Of a stretch of 64,000 nt of DNA, positions 8,968 to 18,936 are shown one piece after another. The DNA is taken from contig NZ_PJRT01000010.1 in assembly GCF_002858935.1 (NCBI RefSeq), positions 169,632-233,631 of the forward strand, read 5' to 3'. Position 1 is the stretch's first letter. Each line of letters starts with the position of its first letter. Position numbers and translations under genes: made by a program. This DNA comes from Pantoea endophytica. GTDB lineage: Bacteria; Pseudomonadota; Gammaproteobacteria; Enterobacterales; Enterobacteriaceae. Below the pieces are notes generated by a model. The model saw only the letters and a program-made list of their open reading frames with translations, was not told the origin of the DNA and searched no databases.

Positions 8968-9243
8968 TTAACGCACGGCATACAAATAGACGTGGGGCAG
9001 ACAGCAGTTATCAAAGCTGGGTTGTGTCTGCTGAACACGAACGGGCGCTAGCACGGCGCTGTCAACGCGCGACAGCGTCTGGCGCTGGCAGATGCGTTCA
9101 GCGGTGCGCAAGGTGACGTTTTCGTATTCGATGCCGAGTGCGCTATCGATGCTGCGCTTAAGGCTGAGGGACTGACGTCGCCGATGGCGGCGCGTGCGTG
9201 CATTGCCTGAAAATACTGACTTTCCGTACTGGATAATCGCCAT
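8968..9243 (-). CDS. Small prophage-associated protein of unknown function
   Basis: A 91-residue Arg-rich protein (MAIIQYGKSVFSGNARTRRH...) preceded by a strong ribosome site, AGGAGG, a few bases from the ATG. This makes it a credible gene although I do not recognise the family. No membrane segment or signal peptide is obvious. It contains two adjacent cysteines near the C-terminus (DNCCLPHVYL). It lies between the repressor and the lysozyme on the same strand. A regulatory or antitermination role would be a guess. Confidence 0.5.
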   Translation of the reverse strand: MAIIQYGKSVFSGNARTRRHRRRQSLSLKRSIDSALGIEYENVTLRTAERICQRQTLSRVDSAVLAPVRVQQTQPSFDNCCLPHVYLYAVR

Positions 9244-9658
9244 AACTCCTCCTGTTAATGAGTCTTTGGCGATGGGGTGGCAGGCACGGCAATTCGGCTG
9301 AGGCCGACGCGTTCGTTATTCCTCTGGAAAATACCCGACGTCAACTCGCCCGGCTGCTTTCGCGGCCAGGGTGAAGTAGAGGAGAGTGAAAATCAGAGGG
9401 CAACTGACAACGCTGCAAAGTGCGTATCCACCCCATCCCAAAGTTCACTAACTTTGGATGGTATGTATCGCGCTTGTGCAGCGCCTCAATTGTTTAAGAG
9501 CGGGCTCATCCGTGAGCAGGTATGTTGTCCATCCATGCTCAAATTATTAACAGGTTCTAATGCATTGGCAAACACCAATGGTTAATTTTTTATTTACCGT
9601 CAGTTAAATTAATGATTTCAGCCAAAATATTTTTTTGCCGCAATCTGGCGTTTTGTGA
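9244..9658. other. Intergenic region with dyad symmetries in prophage remnant
   Basis: 415 bp without a credible gene. It holds two inverted repeats: an imperfect 14-bp dyad at about 9432-9461 (CAAAGTT CACT AACTTTG core, one bulged C), and a smaller CATTGG/CCAATG dyad at 9563-9580 next to an AT-rich tract. Both are candidate repressor operators or weak terminators. Confidence 0.4.
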
Positions 9659-10390
9659 TCAGCCCAGGATTTGATAATCCCGCGCCTGGCTCATGATCAC
9701 CCGTGCCACCACTTGCAGCGTCCTGGCTTCTTCCAGCGTGAGGTACCAGGTTTCATAGCGCTTGTTATCGGAGATCACTGCGACCTTTTTGTGCTGAAGT
9801 TGCAGGCGTTTGAGATAGAGCTGATCGTCAAGCGTGAACAGGTAAATACCATCGCCATCGAAGCGATGCACGCTGATATCGACAAACAGCTGATCGCGCG
9901 GCGCAAAAGTGCCGGCCATCGAATCGCTGTTCAGCGCGATAAGGCGAATATTTTCTGCCGGGCGGCCGTTAAACAGCACCCGCGCCTCTTCCAGCCCATA
10001 TTCAATGGCTTGAATGGTTTCCACCAGTTCATCGCGCGAAGAGCCGCTGCGCACACCGTGCTGGCCAATATCCAGACTCTCCACGCGAAACAGATGTTTT
10101 GGGTTCACCAGACTGCGCTGCGTCAGCAAGGCGGCCGGTTTTTCCATGCCAAATTGCAGCCACTCCACGCGCACGTCGAGTAACTGGCTGAGCGCCAGTA
10201 AATTATTATCATCGGGGATCGATTGCCCGTTAAACCATTTCCATACCCCCGGCGTTGAGATCTTGCATCCCCTCTCTTGCAGAGCCAGCGCAACCTGTTT
10301 ATTCCGTCCATGTCCGACAATTCCCGCGCTTTCGCATGCGGCAATCAGCCTGGCAGTGAATGCTTGTCTCGTACTTTCTTTTTTAACCAT
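9659..10390 (-). CDS. Prophage CI-like repressor, HTH plus S24 peptidase
   Basis: A 243-residue transcriptional repressor. The N-terminal domain (about residues 1-75) resembles phage helix-turn-helix domains (NKQVALALQERGCKISTPGVWKWFNG). The C-terminal half is a LexA/CI-type S24 serine peptidase domain with the nucleophile in NSDSMAGTF and the catalytic lysine in QLYLKRLQ. Such repressors hold a prophage silent and self-cleave on RecA activation. I see no clear Ala-Gly cleavage site in the linker, so cleavage is uncertain. It is transcribed in the same direction as the lysis genes, not divergently as in an intact lambdoid immunity region. This fits a rearranged remnant. Confidence 0.85.
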   Translation of the reverse strand: MVKKESTRQAFTARLIAACESAGIVGHGRNKQVALALQERGCKISTPGVWKWFNGQSIPDDNNLLALSQLLDVRVEWLQFGMEKPAALLTQRSLVNPKHLFRVESLDIGQHGVRSGSSRDELVETIQAIEYGLEEARVLFNGRPAENIRLIALNSDSMAGTFAPRDQLFVDISVHRFDGDGIYLFTLDDQLYLKRLQLQHKKVAVISDNKRYETWYLTLEEARTLQVVARVIMSQARDYQILG

Positions 10391-10743
10391 CAGTTAATAA
10401 TCTGCCTTCAGTAAAAGACTGAATGTTATTTTCATTTTTGCTACCAGTTCATTTTATATTACCGGCAGTTTACTACCCAACCGCTTTTATCAATGAAGCT
10501 GGACAATCATTATCCCCTTCGGTTAGGGCGAAACCAGTGTTCAGTGCCATATCGCTTGTTCTGACAGGGGTTTTCAGGATTGTTCTGTAGCAATAAGACC
10601 AGCATCTAAAGGAAAAAATGGGTGAAAAGCCGCGAGCCCGCCATAGATGACAGAAATAAATCAAAAAGCTCTTGGAATAACTGGATCGAAAACGAAAAAA
10701 ATGGGCACCGTTTTCGGTGCCCATTGTCATGCAGGAGCGAACA
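10391..10743. other. Intergenic region between repressor and proA
   Basis: 353 bp upstream of the repressor and downstream of proA. The part next to the repressor (10391-10480) is AT-rich and probably holds its promoter. The part next to proA holds the proBA terminator. E. coli has the tRNA gene thrW after proA; no tRNA is recognisable here. A nine-codon ORF with a good ribosome site begins at about 10618 but cannot be supported as a gene. Confidence 0.4.
10695..10724 (-). terminator. Terminator of the proBA operon
   Basis: Perfect 10-bp stem ATGGGCACCG / CGGTGCCCAT with a four-base loop, followed on the minus strand by a T run, 19 bp after the proA stop. Confidence 0.9.
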
Positions 10744-11997
<1,254 letters not shown>

Positions 11998-12007
11998 TAT
12001 CTGCTCC

Positions 12008-13111
12008 TTAACTGACGATCATATCGTCGCGGTGCACCGCTACCGGGCCATATTCGTAACCGAGGATCTCGCCGATTTCCTGGCTGTGATGACCGGCAAT
12101 CATGCGCATGGCATCGCTGTTATAGCGCGTGACGCCGTGGGCGATATCGCGCCCTTGCAGGTTGCGAATGCGGATCACTTCACCGCGCGAGAAGTTGCCC
12201 TGCACGTCACGGATGCCTTTTGGCAATAGCGAACTGCCGCGCTCCAGCATCGCGGCCAGCGCACCATCATCGATGGTGATTTCGCCCGCCGGCGGTGCGC
12301 CAAAGATCCAGCGCTTGCGGTTTTCCAGTGGCGACTGCTGCGCGTGGAAACGCGTACCGACCGGTTTGCCATACAGCACATCGCTAATCACATCCGGACG
12401 ACTGCCGGCGGCGATGATCACATCGATCCCCGCGCGACAAGCGACGTCCGCCGCCTGCAGCTTGGTCGCCATGCCGCCGGTTCCCAGGCCCGACACGCTG
12501 CCGCCCGCGAGGGTGCGTAACGCATCATCGATCTGGTGCACGTCGCTGATCAACTCCGCTTCCGGATTGGTACGCGGATCGGCGGTGAACAAACCTTGCT
12601 GATCGGTCAGCAGCAGCAGTTTATCCGCGCCGCCCAGCATCGCCGCCAGCGCCGACAGATTGTCGTTGTCGCCCACTTTAATTTCAGCGGTGGCCACCGC
12701 ATCGTTCTCGTTAATCACCGGCACGATGTGGTTGTCGAGCAGCGCGCGCAGCATGTCACGCGCATAAAGGAAACGTTCACGGTCTTCCATATCAGCGCGC
12801 GTCAGCAGCATCTGCCCGATGTGAATGCCATAAATCGAAAACAGTTGTTCCCACAGCTGGATCAAACGGCTCTGCCCCACCGCAGCCAACAGCTGCTTTG
12901 AGGCGATGGTAGGCGGCAGTTCGGGGTAACCAAGGTGTTCGCGTCCGGCGGCAATGGCGCCAGAGGTAACGATAACAATGCGATGGCCCGCGGCGTGCAA
13001 CTGCGCACACTGACGAACCAACTCCACCATGTGCGCCCGATTCAACCGACGTGAACCGCCGGTGAGGACGCTAGTACCCAACTTGACCACAAGGGTCTGA
13101 CTGCCACTCAT
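12008..13111 (-). CDS. proB: Glutamate 5-kinase
   Basis: First, feedback-controlled step of proline synthesis: ATP-dependent phosphorylation of glutamate. A 367-residue protein with an amino-acid-kinase domain ([10 protein letters not shown] at the N-terminus, [19 protein letters not shown] in the middle) and a C-terminal PUA domain (about residues 275-367, containing [11 protein letters not shown]). It is transcribed away from phoE, as in E. coli, and co-transcribed with proA. Confidence 0.97.
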   Translation of the reverse strand: MSGSQTLVVKLGTSVLTGGSRRLNRAHMVELVRQCAQLHAAGHRIVIVTSGAIAAGREHLGYPELPPTIASKQLLAAVGQSRLIQLWEQLFSIYGIHIGQMLLTRADMEDRERFLYARDMLRALLDNHIVPVINENDAVATAEIKVGDNDNLSALAAMLGGADKLLLLTDQQGLFTADPRTNPEAELISDVHQIDDALRTLAGGSVSGLGTGGMATKLQAADVACRAGIDVIIAAGSRPDVISDVLYGKPVGTRFHAQQSPLENRKRWIFGAPPAGEITIDDGALAAMLERGSSLLPKGIRDVQGNFSRGEVIRIRNLQGRDIAHGVTRYNSDAMRMIAGHHSQEIGEILGYEYGPVAVHRDDMIVS

Positions 13112-13259
13112 GTTTTTCCTGCCATGTAAGAAAAAAATCTGCGAAGGGACGTTTTATCAGGAGTGAGCAAGGAAGCCAACAACAGCAAGGGGAAAAGCAC
13201 AAAAATCCCCTGACAATGCGGTAGACCAAAAGTTCGCGATTAACAAGAAAGCCGAAAAA

Positions 13260-13277
13260 CTGTCATAAAACGTTCAT
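13260..13277 (+). promoter_or_regulatory. Pho box upstream of phoE
   Basis: CTGTCATAAAACGTTCAT matches the 18-bp PhoB consensus (two 7-bp direct repeats split by an AT-rich 4-mer) at 16 of 18 positions. It lies about 80 bp before the porin start. PhoB control under phosphate limitation follows from the E. coli model. Confidence 0.75.
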
Positions 13278-13356
13278 CACCAACCGGTAAAAAGTCGGTG
13301 TTTTACAAAACCTTTCACGGGTACAACAAATTTTACTCATTGGGATTGATAGCAAA

Positions 13357-14448
13357 ATGAAGAAGAGCACACTGGCATTAGTTGTATCAGCGCTGGCGCT
13401 GGCTTCCACCGCAAACGCCGCAGAAGTGTATAACAAAGACGGTAATAAACTGGACTTCTACGGCCGTGTTAAAGCTGAACACTACTTCAGCGATAACGCG
13501 TCAAGCGACGGTGACAAATCTTACGTGCGTATCGGTTTCAAAGGCCAGACGCAGATTAATGACCTTATGACCGGTTACGGTCAGTGGGAATATCAGTACA
13601 ACGCGAATAATTCTGAAGGTTCTGATGCCAACGCAGGCAACAAAACCCGTCTGGGCTTTGCTGGTCTGAAATTCGGCCAATACGGTTCATTCGACTACGG
13701 TCGTAACTATGGCGTGTTGTATGACGTCGAGGCCTGGACTGACGTATTCCCAGAGTTCGGCGGTGACGGTACCGCGCGTACCGATAACTTCATGACTGCG
13801 CGTGCAACTGGCGTAGCCACTTACCGCAACAGCAACTTCTTTGGCCTGGTTGATGGCCTGCGCTTCGCGCTGCAATATCAGGGCAAAAACGACGCCACCA
13901 GCGCTAACGCCCGTGGCAGCATCACCGATACTTCTCGTCAGAACGGCGACGGTTACGGTGCGTCACTGGGTTACACCATTGCTGACACCGGTATCAGCCT
14001 GATGTCGGCCATCACCTCTTCAGACCGTACTAACCAGCAGCAGCTGCAGGCGCTGGGTAGCGGTGATAAAGCGGAATCATGGGGCGCCGGTATCAAGTAT
14101 GATGCGAACAGCATCTACCTGGCTTCTATCTACACCGAAACCCGCAACATGACGCCAATCGGCACCCGCGGTTTTGCTAACAAAGCGCAGAACTTTGAAG
14201 TGGTAGCGCAGTATCAGTTCGACTTCGGCCTGCGTCCGTCCCTCGGCTATATCCAGACCAAAGGCAAAGACATCGAAGGGATCGGTGACGAGGATCTGGT
14301 TAAATACATCGACGTGGGCATGACTTACTACTTCAACAAAAACATGTCGACCTTTGTGGATTACAAAATCAACCAGTTGGATGACAACAACAAGCTGAAC
14401 CTGAACAACGATGACGTTGTGGCCGTTGGCTTAACTTACCAATTCTGA
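13357..14448 (+). CDS. phoE: Outer membrane porin PhoE
   Basis: Trimeric general porin (363 aa) of the OmpC/OmpF/PhoE family. The signal peptide ends ...STANA, and the mature protein begins [17 protein letters not shown]. The constriction-loop motif PEFGGD is present and the protein ends in the aromatic FxYxF-type barrel signal (VAVGLTYQF). Position between proB (divergent) and crl, together with the Pho box, identifies it as PhoE rather than OmpC or OmpF. In E. coli it favours anions and is induced by phosphate starvation. Sequence alone does not prove the selectivity. Confidence 0.88.
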   Translation: MKKSTLALVVSALALASTANAAEVYNKDGNKLDFYGRVKAEHYFSDNASSDGDKSYVRIGFKGQTQINDLMTGYGQWEYQYNANNSEGSDANAGNKTRLGFAGLKFGQYGSFDYGRNYGVLYDVEAWTDVFPEFGGDGTARTDNFMTARATGVATYRNSNFFGLVDGLRFALQYQGKNDATSANARGSITDTSRQNGDGYGASLGYTIADTGISLMSAITSSDRTNQQQLQALGSGDKAESWGAGIKYDANSIYLASIYTETRNMTPIGTRGFANKAQNFEVVAQYQFDFGLRPSLGYIQTKGKDIEGIGDEDLVKYIDVGMTYYFNKNMSTFVDYKINQLDDNNKLNLNNDDVVAVGLTYQF

Positions 14449-14478
14449 TTGAGCTGTACCCTCGTTGTGTCTATAAAA

Positions 14479-14513
14479 AAAGAGCCGGCTCATCACCGGC
14501 TCTTTCCTTTTTA
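14479..14513. terminator. Bidirectional terminator between phoE and crl
   Basis: Perfect 10-bp stem AAAGAGCCGG / CCGGCTCTTT with a seven-base loop, A-rich on the left and T-rich on the right, between two convergent genes. Confidence 0.88.
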
Positions 14514-14529
14514 AACCCTTAAAAGTCTA

Positions 14530-14931
14530 TCAGGCGCTCAGTTTCACTGGCTCTTCTTTAAAGCCTTCCGCCGGGCGCAGATCGAGTTTCTGTTCCAGCA
14601 GCATCGCTTTCAGACGCTCATGGAAATTACGCAGCGTGCTTTCCACTTTGGCATTGTTCTCTTTGCCTTTGATGGTCGCAGCGCCCCAATCACCCGCTTT
14701 ATCAAACAGGCCAAAATGATATTCGTATGTGAAGTGATCTTCATAGGCTTCCAGCGTCATCCACCAGCCCCAAAACTCACGCAGCTCAGGTGCAGGCTTG
14801 ACGTTGACACACGCTGCCAGGCAATCGAAGAAGAAGCGTGTCTCTTCACATTTGCCTTCACGGATATACGGCCCCAATTCGGTGAAGCGCTTAAGCAGGC
14901 GACTACGGGGGTGACCACTCGGTAATGTCAT
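14530..14931 (-). CDS. crl: Sigma factor-binding protein Crl
   Basis: A 133-residue cytoplasmic protein that binds RpoS and promotes assembly of the sigma-S RNA polymerase holoenzyme. The protein starts [20 protein letters not shown] and contains the aromatic core [12 protein letters not shown] and the [12 protein letters not shown] segment seen in the family. It is convergent with phoE and next to frsA, as in E. coli. It probably influences curli and stationary-phase genes. Confidence 0.95.
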   Translation of the reverse strand: MTLPSGHPRSRLLKRFTELGPYIREGKCEETRFFFDCLAACVNVKPAPELREFWGWWMTLEAYEDHFTYEYHFGLFDKAGDWGAATIKGKENNAKVESTLRNFHERLKAMLLEQKLDLRPAEGFKEEPVKLSA

Positions 14932-15033
14932 CTCTTTTCCCTTAACCCTTTAAATTGCACTTCCAGCTTTCCATTAACATAAAAATGGAAAATCCCGGAT
15001 ATAAGTAGTAGCAGAGTTCAGAGATTTCGCCAG

Positions 15034-16281
15034 TTAGCCTTTCAACTGTTTTTCCAGCCAGTCACAAATTTGATTGAGCGCTTTGTCAAAACTGGCAAAA
15101 ACCGGCTTGACGGAAATCGCCAGCGTCTTGCCCTGCGACGAGGAGTTGGCGATCAACTGCGCGTCTGCTTCCGGACCGAAAATATCATCCGGCCAGTAAG
15201 CCGCCAGCATCGGCGTTGGCGTGCGGCGGCCGAGTAAGCCTTGCACTTTCAGCGAGTAGCGGTTGAGTTCCGTGCGCAGATTGCTGTCGGAAGTTGAGGA
15301 CATACCGAGACGGCTCGCCAGCATATCCATGTACATATCCGGCAGCTGTTGCTGCTGTTGCGCATCCACAAACACGCTGTGCACCATGGCTCCCAGCGTC
15401 GCTACAGCGCGTACTCGCGGCACTTCCAGATAGGCCAGACGTGTCGCCACGTTGGCTCCGAAGCGGTAGCCCAGCAGCGCCACGCGGGTGTGATCGATCC
15501 ATGGCACATTGCTCAGTTCACGCAGCACCTGCTGATGCACCTGGCTGGTGTCCTGATTAAGCAGCCATTTGCTGCTGAAGCCTACCGATGGCATATCCAG
15601 CGTCAGCATGGCGATGCCGCGCGGCGCGAGATAGTCGTGGAACAGGCGATAGTGATCGCTCTGCAGCGAATCAAGGCCGCCGCACAGCAGCACGGTGGGA
15701 TACGGCGCTTCAGCCTGCGCCGGCATATGCAGGAACCCCGTCACCGGACTGCCGCCGCTCATCGGGAAAGTCAGGGATTTTAGTTCGCCCGGCAGACGCT
15801 GCGTGGCCTCTTCGTAGGCGCGATTGGCCAGCACCTGCGCCTGATCGGCCAGCTCGTCGCCTTTGATGTAAGGGTAAGCCGCGAGGCTGAACAGATTGGC
15901 GGCGTGCAGCCAATGCTGACCTGCATCGTCATGGTTTTCGCTCTCTAACGCGCGCTGCTGCCAGATCGCCGCCTGCTTCGACCACTCATAATTCCAGTTG
16001 CCACCGCGATAACCAATCACGGTATCGAGCAAGGCTTCATTGGTGCGTTCGAACTCGCTCACCGCGATACGCGCCAGCACTTCGCTGATCTCCTGCGGCG
16101 ACAGACCGCGCCACGTCCACAGCAGCTTGTTCAGCATGCGATACCAGCCGCGCTGCGTATCCCCTTCGAGGGCGTTATGCACCTGCACGGCGGCATGATG
16201 CTGGCGATGCACTAATGAGGAGGTTTCCGGGTGTTTAAAACGCGGTTTGAACAGTTCTTCGCTCAGGTTTTTATCAGACAT
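15034..16281 (-). CDS. frsA: FrsA, fermentation-respiration switch protein (alpha/beta hydrolase fold)
   Basis: A 415-residue cytoplasmic protein of the UPF0255/FrsA family. In E. coli it was reported to bind dephosphorylated EIIA-Glc and favour respiration over fermentation; an esterase activity has also been proposed. The N-terminal part contains [14 protein letters not shown] and [13 protein letters not shown]. The C-terminal alpha/beta-hydrolase domain has [15 protein letters not shown] and the elbow [11 protein letters not shown], where the usual nucleophilic serine is replaced by phenylalanine, as it is in the family. The start was set at MSDKNLSEE, matching E. coli length; the upstream in-frame start adds 28 unsupported residues. 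Confidence 0.93.
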   Translation of the reverse strand: MSDKNLSEELFKPRFKHPETSSLVHRQHHAAVQVHNALEGDTQRGWYRMLNKLLWTWRGLSPQEISEVLARIAVSEFERTNEALLDTVIGYRGGNWNYEWSKQAAIWQQRALESENHDDAGQHWLHAANLFSLAAYPYIKGDELADQAQVLANRAYEEATQRLPGELKSLTFPMSGGSPVTGFLHMPAQAEAPYPTVLLCGGLDSLQSDHYRLFHDYLAPRGIAMLTLDMPSVGFSSKWLLNQDTSQVHQQVLRELSNVPWIDHTRVALLGYRFGANVATRLAYLEVPRVRAVATLGAMVHSVFVDAQQQQQLPDMYMDMLASRLGMSSTSDSNLRTELNRYSLKVQGLLGRRTPTPMLAAYWPDDIFGPEADAQLIANSSSQGKTLAISVKPVFASFDKALNQICDWLEKQLKG

Positions 16282-16361
16282 CTCAGCTATTCTCCTGCCA
16301 ACAACGTGGCGATGGCTAAGAGTGTACTGCACCCGCCATACGCGCGCGAGGCGCAGAAAGC

Positions 16362-16388
16362 ACAACGCCCGGCATAACCGGGCGTTGT
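16362..16388 (-). terminator. Probable terminator of gpt
   Basis: Perfect 11-bp stem ACAACGCCCGG / CCGGGCGTTGT with a five-base loop just after the gpt stop. The T tract is short and interrupted. Confidence 0.6.
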
Positions 16389-16402
16389 TTGCGATGCATC
16401 AA

Positions 16403-16861
16403 TTAGCTTTTGACGATTGGCGGGATGTAGACCACGCCCATGTCCCAGGGCTGCTCGATCCAGGTGTTCTGCGGGATATCGACAATATAGTCGTCCACCA
16501 GCGCACGACCAGCTGGCTTAGCGAAGATGGTGCAGAAACGCGCTTTAGGATACATGTCGCGGATCGCCTGCGCGGTGCCGCCGGTATCCACCAGGTCATC
16601 AATCACGATGAAGCCTTCACCGTCGCCTTCGGCACGCTTCAGCACTTTCATTTCGCGCTGATGATCGTGATCGTAGCTGGAGATGCACACGGTATCGACG
16701 TAGCGAATACCGAGTTCACGCGCCAGCAGCGATGCCGGAACCAGACCACCACGGCTCACCGCGATGATACCTTTCCACTGTTCCACAGGAAGCAGGCGCT
16801 GGGCCAGTTTACGGGCATGGATTTGCAACATGTCCCAGGTTACGACGTATTTTTCGCTCAT
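16403..16861 (-). CDS. gpt: Xanthine-guanine phosphoribosyltransferase
   Basis: Purine salvage enzyme (152 aa) converting guanine, xanthine and, less well, hypoxanthine to their nucleotides with PRPP. The PRPP-binding motif [14 protein letters not shown] lies near residues 84-97. The N-terminus [20 protein letters not shown] and the length match E. coli Gpt. It sits between frsA and pepD, as in E. coli, and is transcribed divergently from pepD across a 252-bp gap in which I recognise no specific site. Confidence 0.97.
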   Translation of the reverse strand: MSEKYVVTWDMLQIHARKLAQRLLPVEQWKGIIAVSRGGLVPASLLARELGIRYVDTVCISSYDHDHQREMKVLKRAEGDGEGFIVIDDLVDTGGTAQAIRDMYPKARFCTIFAKPAGRALVDDYIVDIPQNTWIEQPWDMGVVYIPPIVKS

Positions 16862-17113
16862 ATAAAGGAATCCCGGCCAAGAAACTTGGCTTAAAAAATA
16901 TGCAAGGGGGAAAAGGTTGCGCGAGATTATAAGGATCTGACGCCTTAAAAACCAGCATCTGTCTTACTGGTTGCAGGTTTTTAGCGCGGCTGATTACGCA
17001 CCCGGCGAGAAACAGTGATATTCTCAGGCCCATCACGTCAGATCTTCTGACGACGATTTTTACTGGAAACCCGCGTGCGTGCGGTATGTCCGCCACGCTG
17101 ACACAGGAGATGC

Positions 17114-18577
17114 ATGGTGTCTGAATTGTCGCAACTTTCACCCCAACCGCTGTGGGATATTTTTGCCAAAATCTGTTCCATTCCGCACCCTTCTTACCAC
17201 GAAGAAGCACTGGCCGAACACGTTGTCGGCTGGGCAAAAGAGCAAGGTTTGTGGGTTGAGCGCGATCAGGTTGGCAACATCCTGATTCGTAAACCCGCTA
17301 CCGCCGGTATGGAAAAACGCACGCCGGTGGCGCTGCAGGCGCACCTCGATATGGTGCCGCAGAAGAACAATGACACGGTGCACGACTTCACCAAAGATCC
17401 GATTCAGCCGTATGTTGATGGCGAATGGGTGAAAGCGCGCGGCACCACGCTGGGCGCGGATAACGGCATTGGTATGGCGTCTGCGCTGGCGGTGCTGGCT
17501 GACAACAGCCTGATCCACGGTCCGCTGGAAGTGCTGCTGACCATGACCGAAGAGTCCGGTATGGACGGCGCCTTTGGTTTACAGCCGAACTGGCTGCAGG
17601 CCGACATTCTGATCAACACCGACTCGGAAGAGGAAGGTGAGATCTACATGGGTTGCGCTGGTGGTATCGACTTCATCACCACCCTGCCGCTGACGCGTGA
17701 AGCGATTCCTGCGGGCTATGAAACCCTGAAGCTCACGCTGAAAGGCCTGAAAGGCGGCCACTCCGGAGCCGACATTCATCATGGTCTCGGCAACGCCAAC
17801 AAACTGCTGGCACGCTTTCTGGCGCTGCACGCGCGTGAACTCGATGTCCGTCTGATTGAATTCACCGGCGGTACGCTGCGTAACGCTATCCCGCGTGAAG
17901 CTTTTGCTACGTTGGCGATCGACAGCCACAAGGTTGATGCACTGAAATCTGCTGCGGCACATTTCCAGGCGACGCTGCTGAACGAGTTGGGCATTAAAGA
18001 GAAGAACATCGCCGTGGTCACCGAGTCGCTGGCGCATCAAGGCCAGGCGCTGAACGCTGACAGCCGCGATCGTTTCCTTAATTTGCTAAACGCTACGCCA
18101 AACGGCGTGATTCGTAACTCTGACGTGGCGAAAGGCGTGGTGGAAACCTCGCTGAACGTCGGCGTGGTTACGATGGATCAGGACAATGCCGAAATCATCT
18201 GCCTGATTCGTTCACTGATCGATACCGGTAAAGATTGGGTGGTTGAAGTGCTGACCTCGCTGGCCGATCTGGCCGGGGCGAAAAGCGCACCTAAAGGCGG
18301 CTATCCGGGCTGGCAGCCTGATGCCGATTCACCGGTGATGGCGCTAACGCGCAAAACTTATGAAGCGCTGTTTGGTAAAACGCCGAACATTCAGGTGATT
18401 CACGCCGGTCTGGAGTGTGGTCTGTTCAAGAAGCCGTATCCAAATATGGATATGGTGTCGATTGGCCCAACCATCACCGGCCCGCATTCGCCGGATGAGC
18501 AGGTTCACATCGAAAGCGTGGGTCTGTACTGGAAACTGCTGACCGCGCTGCTCAGCGTGGTGCCAGAAAAAGCGTAA
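17114..18577 (+). CDS. pepD: Aminoacyl-histidine dipeptidase (peptidase D)
   Basis: Zinc dipeptidase of the M20 family (487 aa) that cleaves Xaa-His dipeptides such as carnosine in the cytoplasm. Metal-site segments are visible: LQAHLDMVPQKN, GTTLGADNGIG, MTEESGMDGAFG, NTDSEEEGEIY and IHAGLECGLF. ATG 17114 has an AGGAGA site; GTG at 17117 is an alternative start that changes one residue. Backbone gene next to gpt, followed by a strong terminator. Confidence 0.96.
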   Translation: MVSELSQLSPQPLWDIFAKICSIPHPSYHEEALAEHVVGWAKEQGLWVERDQVGNILIRKPATAGMEKRTPVALQAHLDMVPQKNNDTVHDFTKDPIQPYVDGEWVKARGTTLGADNGIGMASALAVLADNSLIHGPLEVLLTMTEESGMDGAFGLQPNWLQADILINTDSEEEGEIYMGCAGGIDFITTLPLTREAIPAGYETLKLTLKGLKGGHSGADIHHGLGNANKLLARFLALHARELDVRLIEFTGGTLRNAIPREAFATLAIDSHKVDALKSAAAHFQATLLNELGIKEKNIAVVTESLAHQGQALNADSRDRFLNLLNATPNGVIRNSDVAKGVVETSLNVGVVTMDQDNAEIICLIRSLIDTGKDWVVEVLTSLADLAGAKSAPKGGYPGWQPDADSPVMALTRKTYEALFGKTPNIQVIHAGLECGLFKKPYPNMDMVSIGPTITGPHSPDEQVHIESVGLYWKLLTALLSVVPEKA

Positions 18578-18595
18578 GATTGCGCTTTCGCGATG

Positions 18596-18620
18596 AACCC
18601 GACTTCGGTCGGGTTTTTTT
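18596..18620 (+). terminator. Terminator of pepD
   Basis: Stem AACCCGAC / GTCGGGTT with a TTCG tetraloop and a T run. Confidence 0.92.
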
Positions 18621-18635
18621 ATGCCTGCGAAGGAT

Positions 18636-18726
18636 TGCGCAATAAATTGCGCCGCTACAAAAGTGACGTGTGAAAGGTGTGGAAATAAAACGCTGTAAAT
18701 ACCGTAGCGGCGCAATTTATTGCGCA
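18636..18726. repeat. Intergenic palindromic element, 23-bp perfect terminal inverted repeats
   Basis: Arms 18636-18658 and 18704-18726 are perfect reverse complements and enclose 45 bp without an ORF. Each arm itself contains TGCGCAATAAATTGCGC, an internal near-palindrome. It looks like a short non-coding repeat (REP/MITE-like) placed just after the pepD terminator. Only one copy is seen in this window. Confidence 0.7.
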
Positions 18727-18814
18727 CATCTACAAACAGCACATCCCGCTGAATAAATACGATTACACCTCTCGGTTAACCCAAATCTTTCCATCAAACC
18801 AGATTTAGCCGCCA

Positions 18815-18838
18815 TAACGTCCAGATGTCTGGATGGCT
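18815..18838. promoter_or_regulatory. MetJ operator (tandem met boxes) before the ABC importer
   Basis: Three abutting 8-mers, TAACGTCC-AGATGTCT-GGATGGCT, match the met box AGACGTCT at 5, 7 and 5 of 8 positions in the exact 8-bp phase that MetJ requires. They lie about 100 bp before the ATPase start. Binding is inferred, not shown. Confidence 0.65.
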
Positions 18839-18936
18839 AATAAGATTTCGTGCTAGCTTATGCCCTTTCGTTCGTTGCCGAGAGTGATGGTTCAGGAAAA
18901 AATGCCCCCAACTCAACTAATTAAAGGCCCGGCTCA

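Noticed and set aside
9597..10398. ACCRTCAGTTAA repeated on both sides of the repressor gene as possible att direct repeats
   Set aside because: Only 12 bp with one mismatch, and one copy overlaps the repressor start codon; likely chance.
8785..10480. Search for LexA boxes controlling the prophage remnant
   Set aside because: No CTG-N10-CAG with a good consensus was seen around the repressor or lysis genes.
10618..10647. Nine-codon ORF (MGEKPRARH) after AAGGAAAAA, possible leader peptide
   Set aside because: No downstream gene on that strand and it points into the proBA terminator; too short to support.
10391..10743. Search for a thrW tRNA or tRNA-derived attachment site next to proA
   Set aside because: No tRNA-like sequence or duplicated tRNA 3' end could be found, so no att site is claimed for the prophage remnant.
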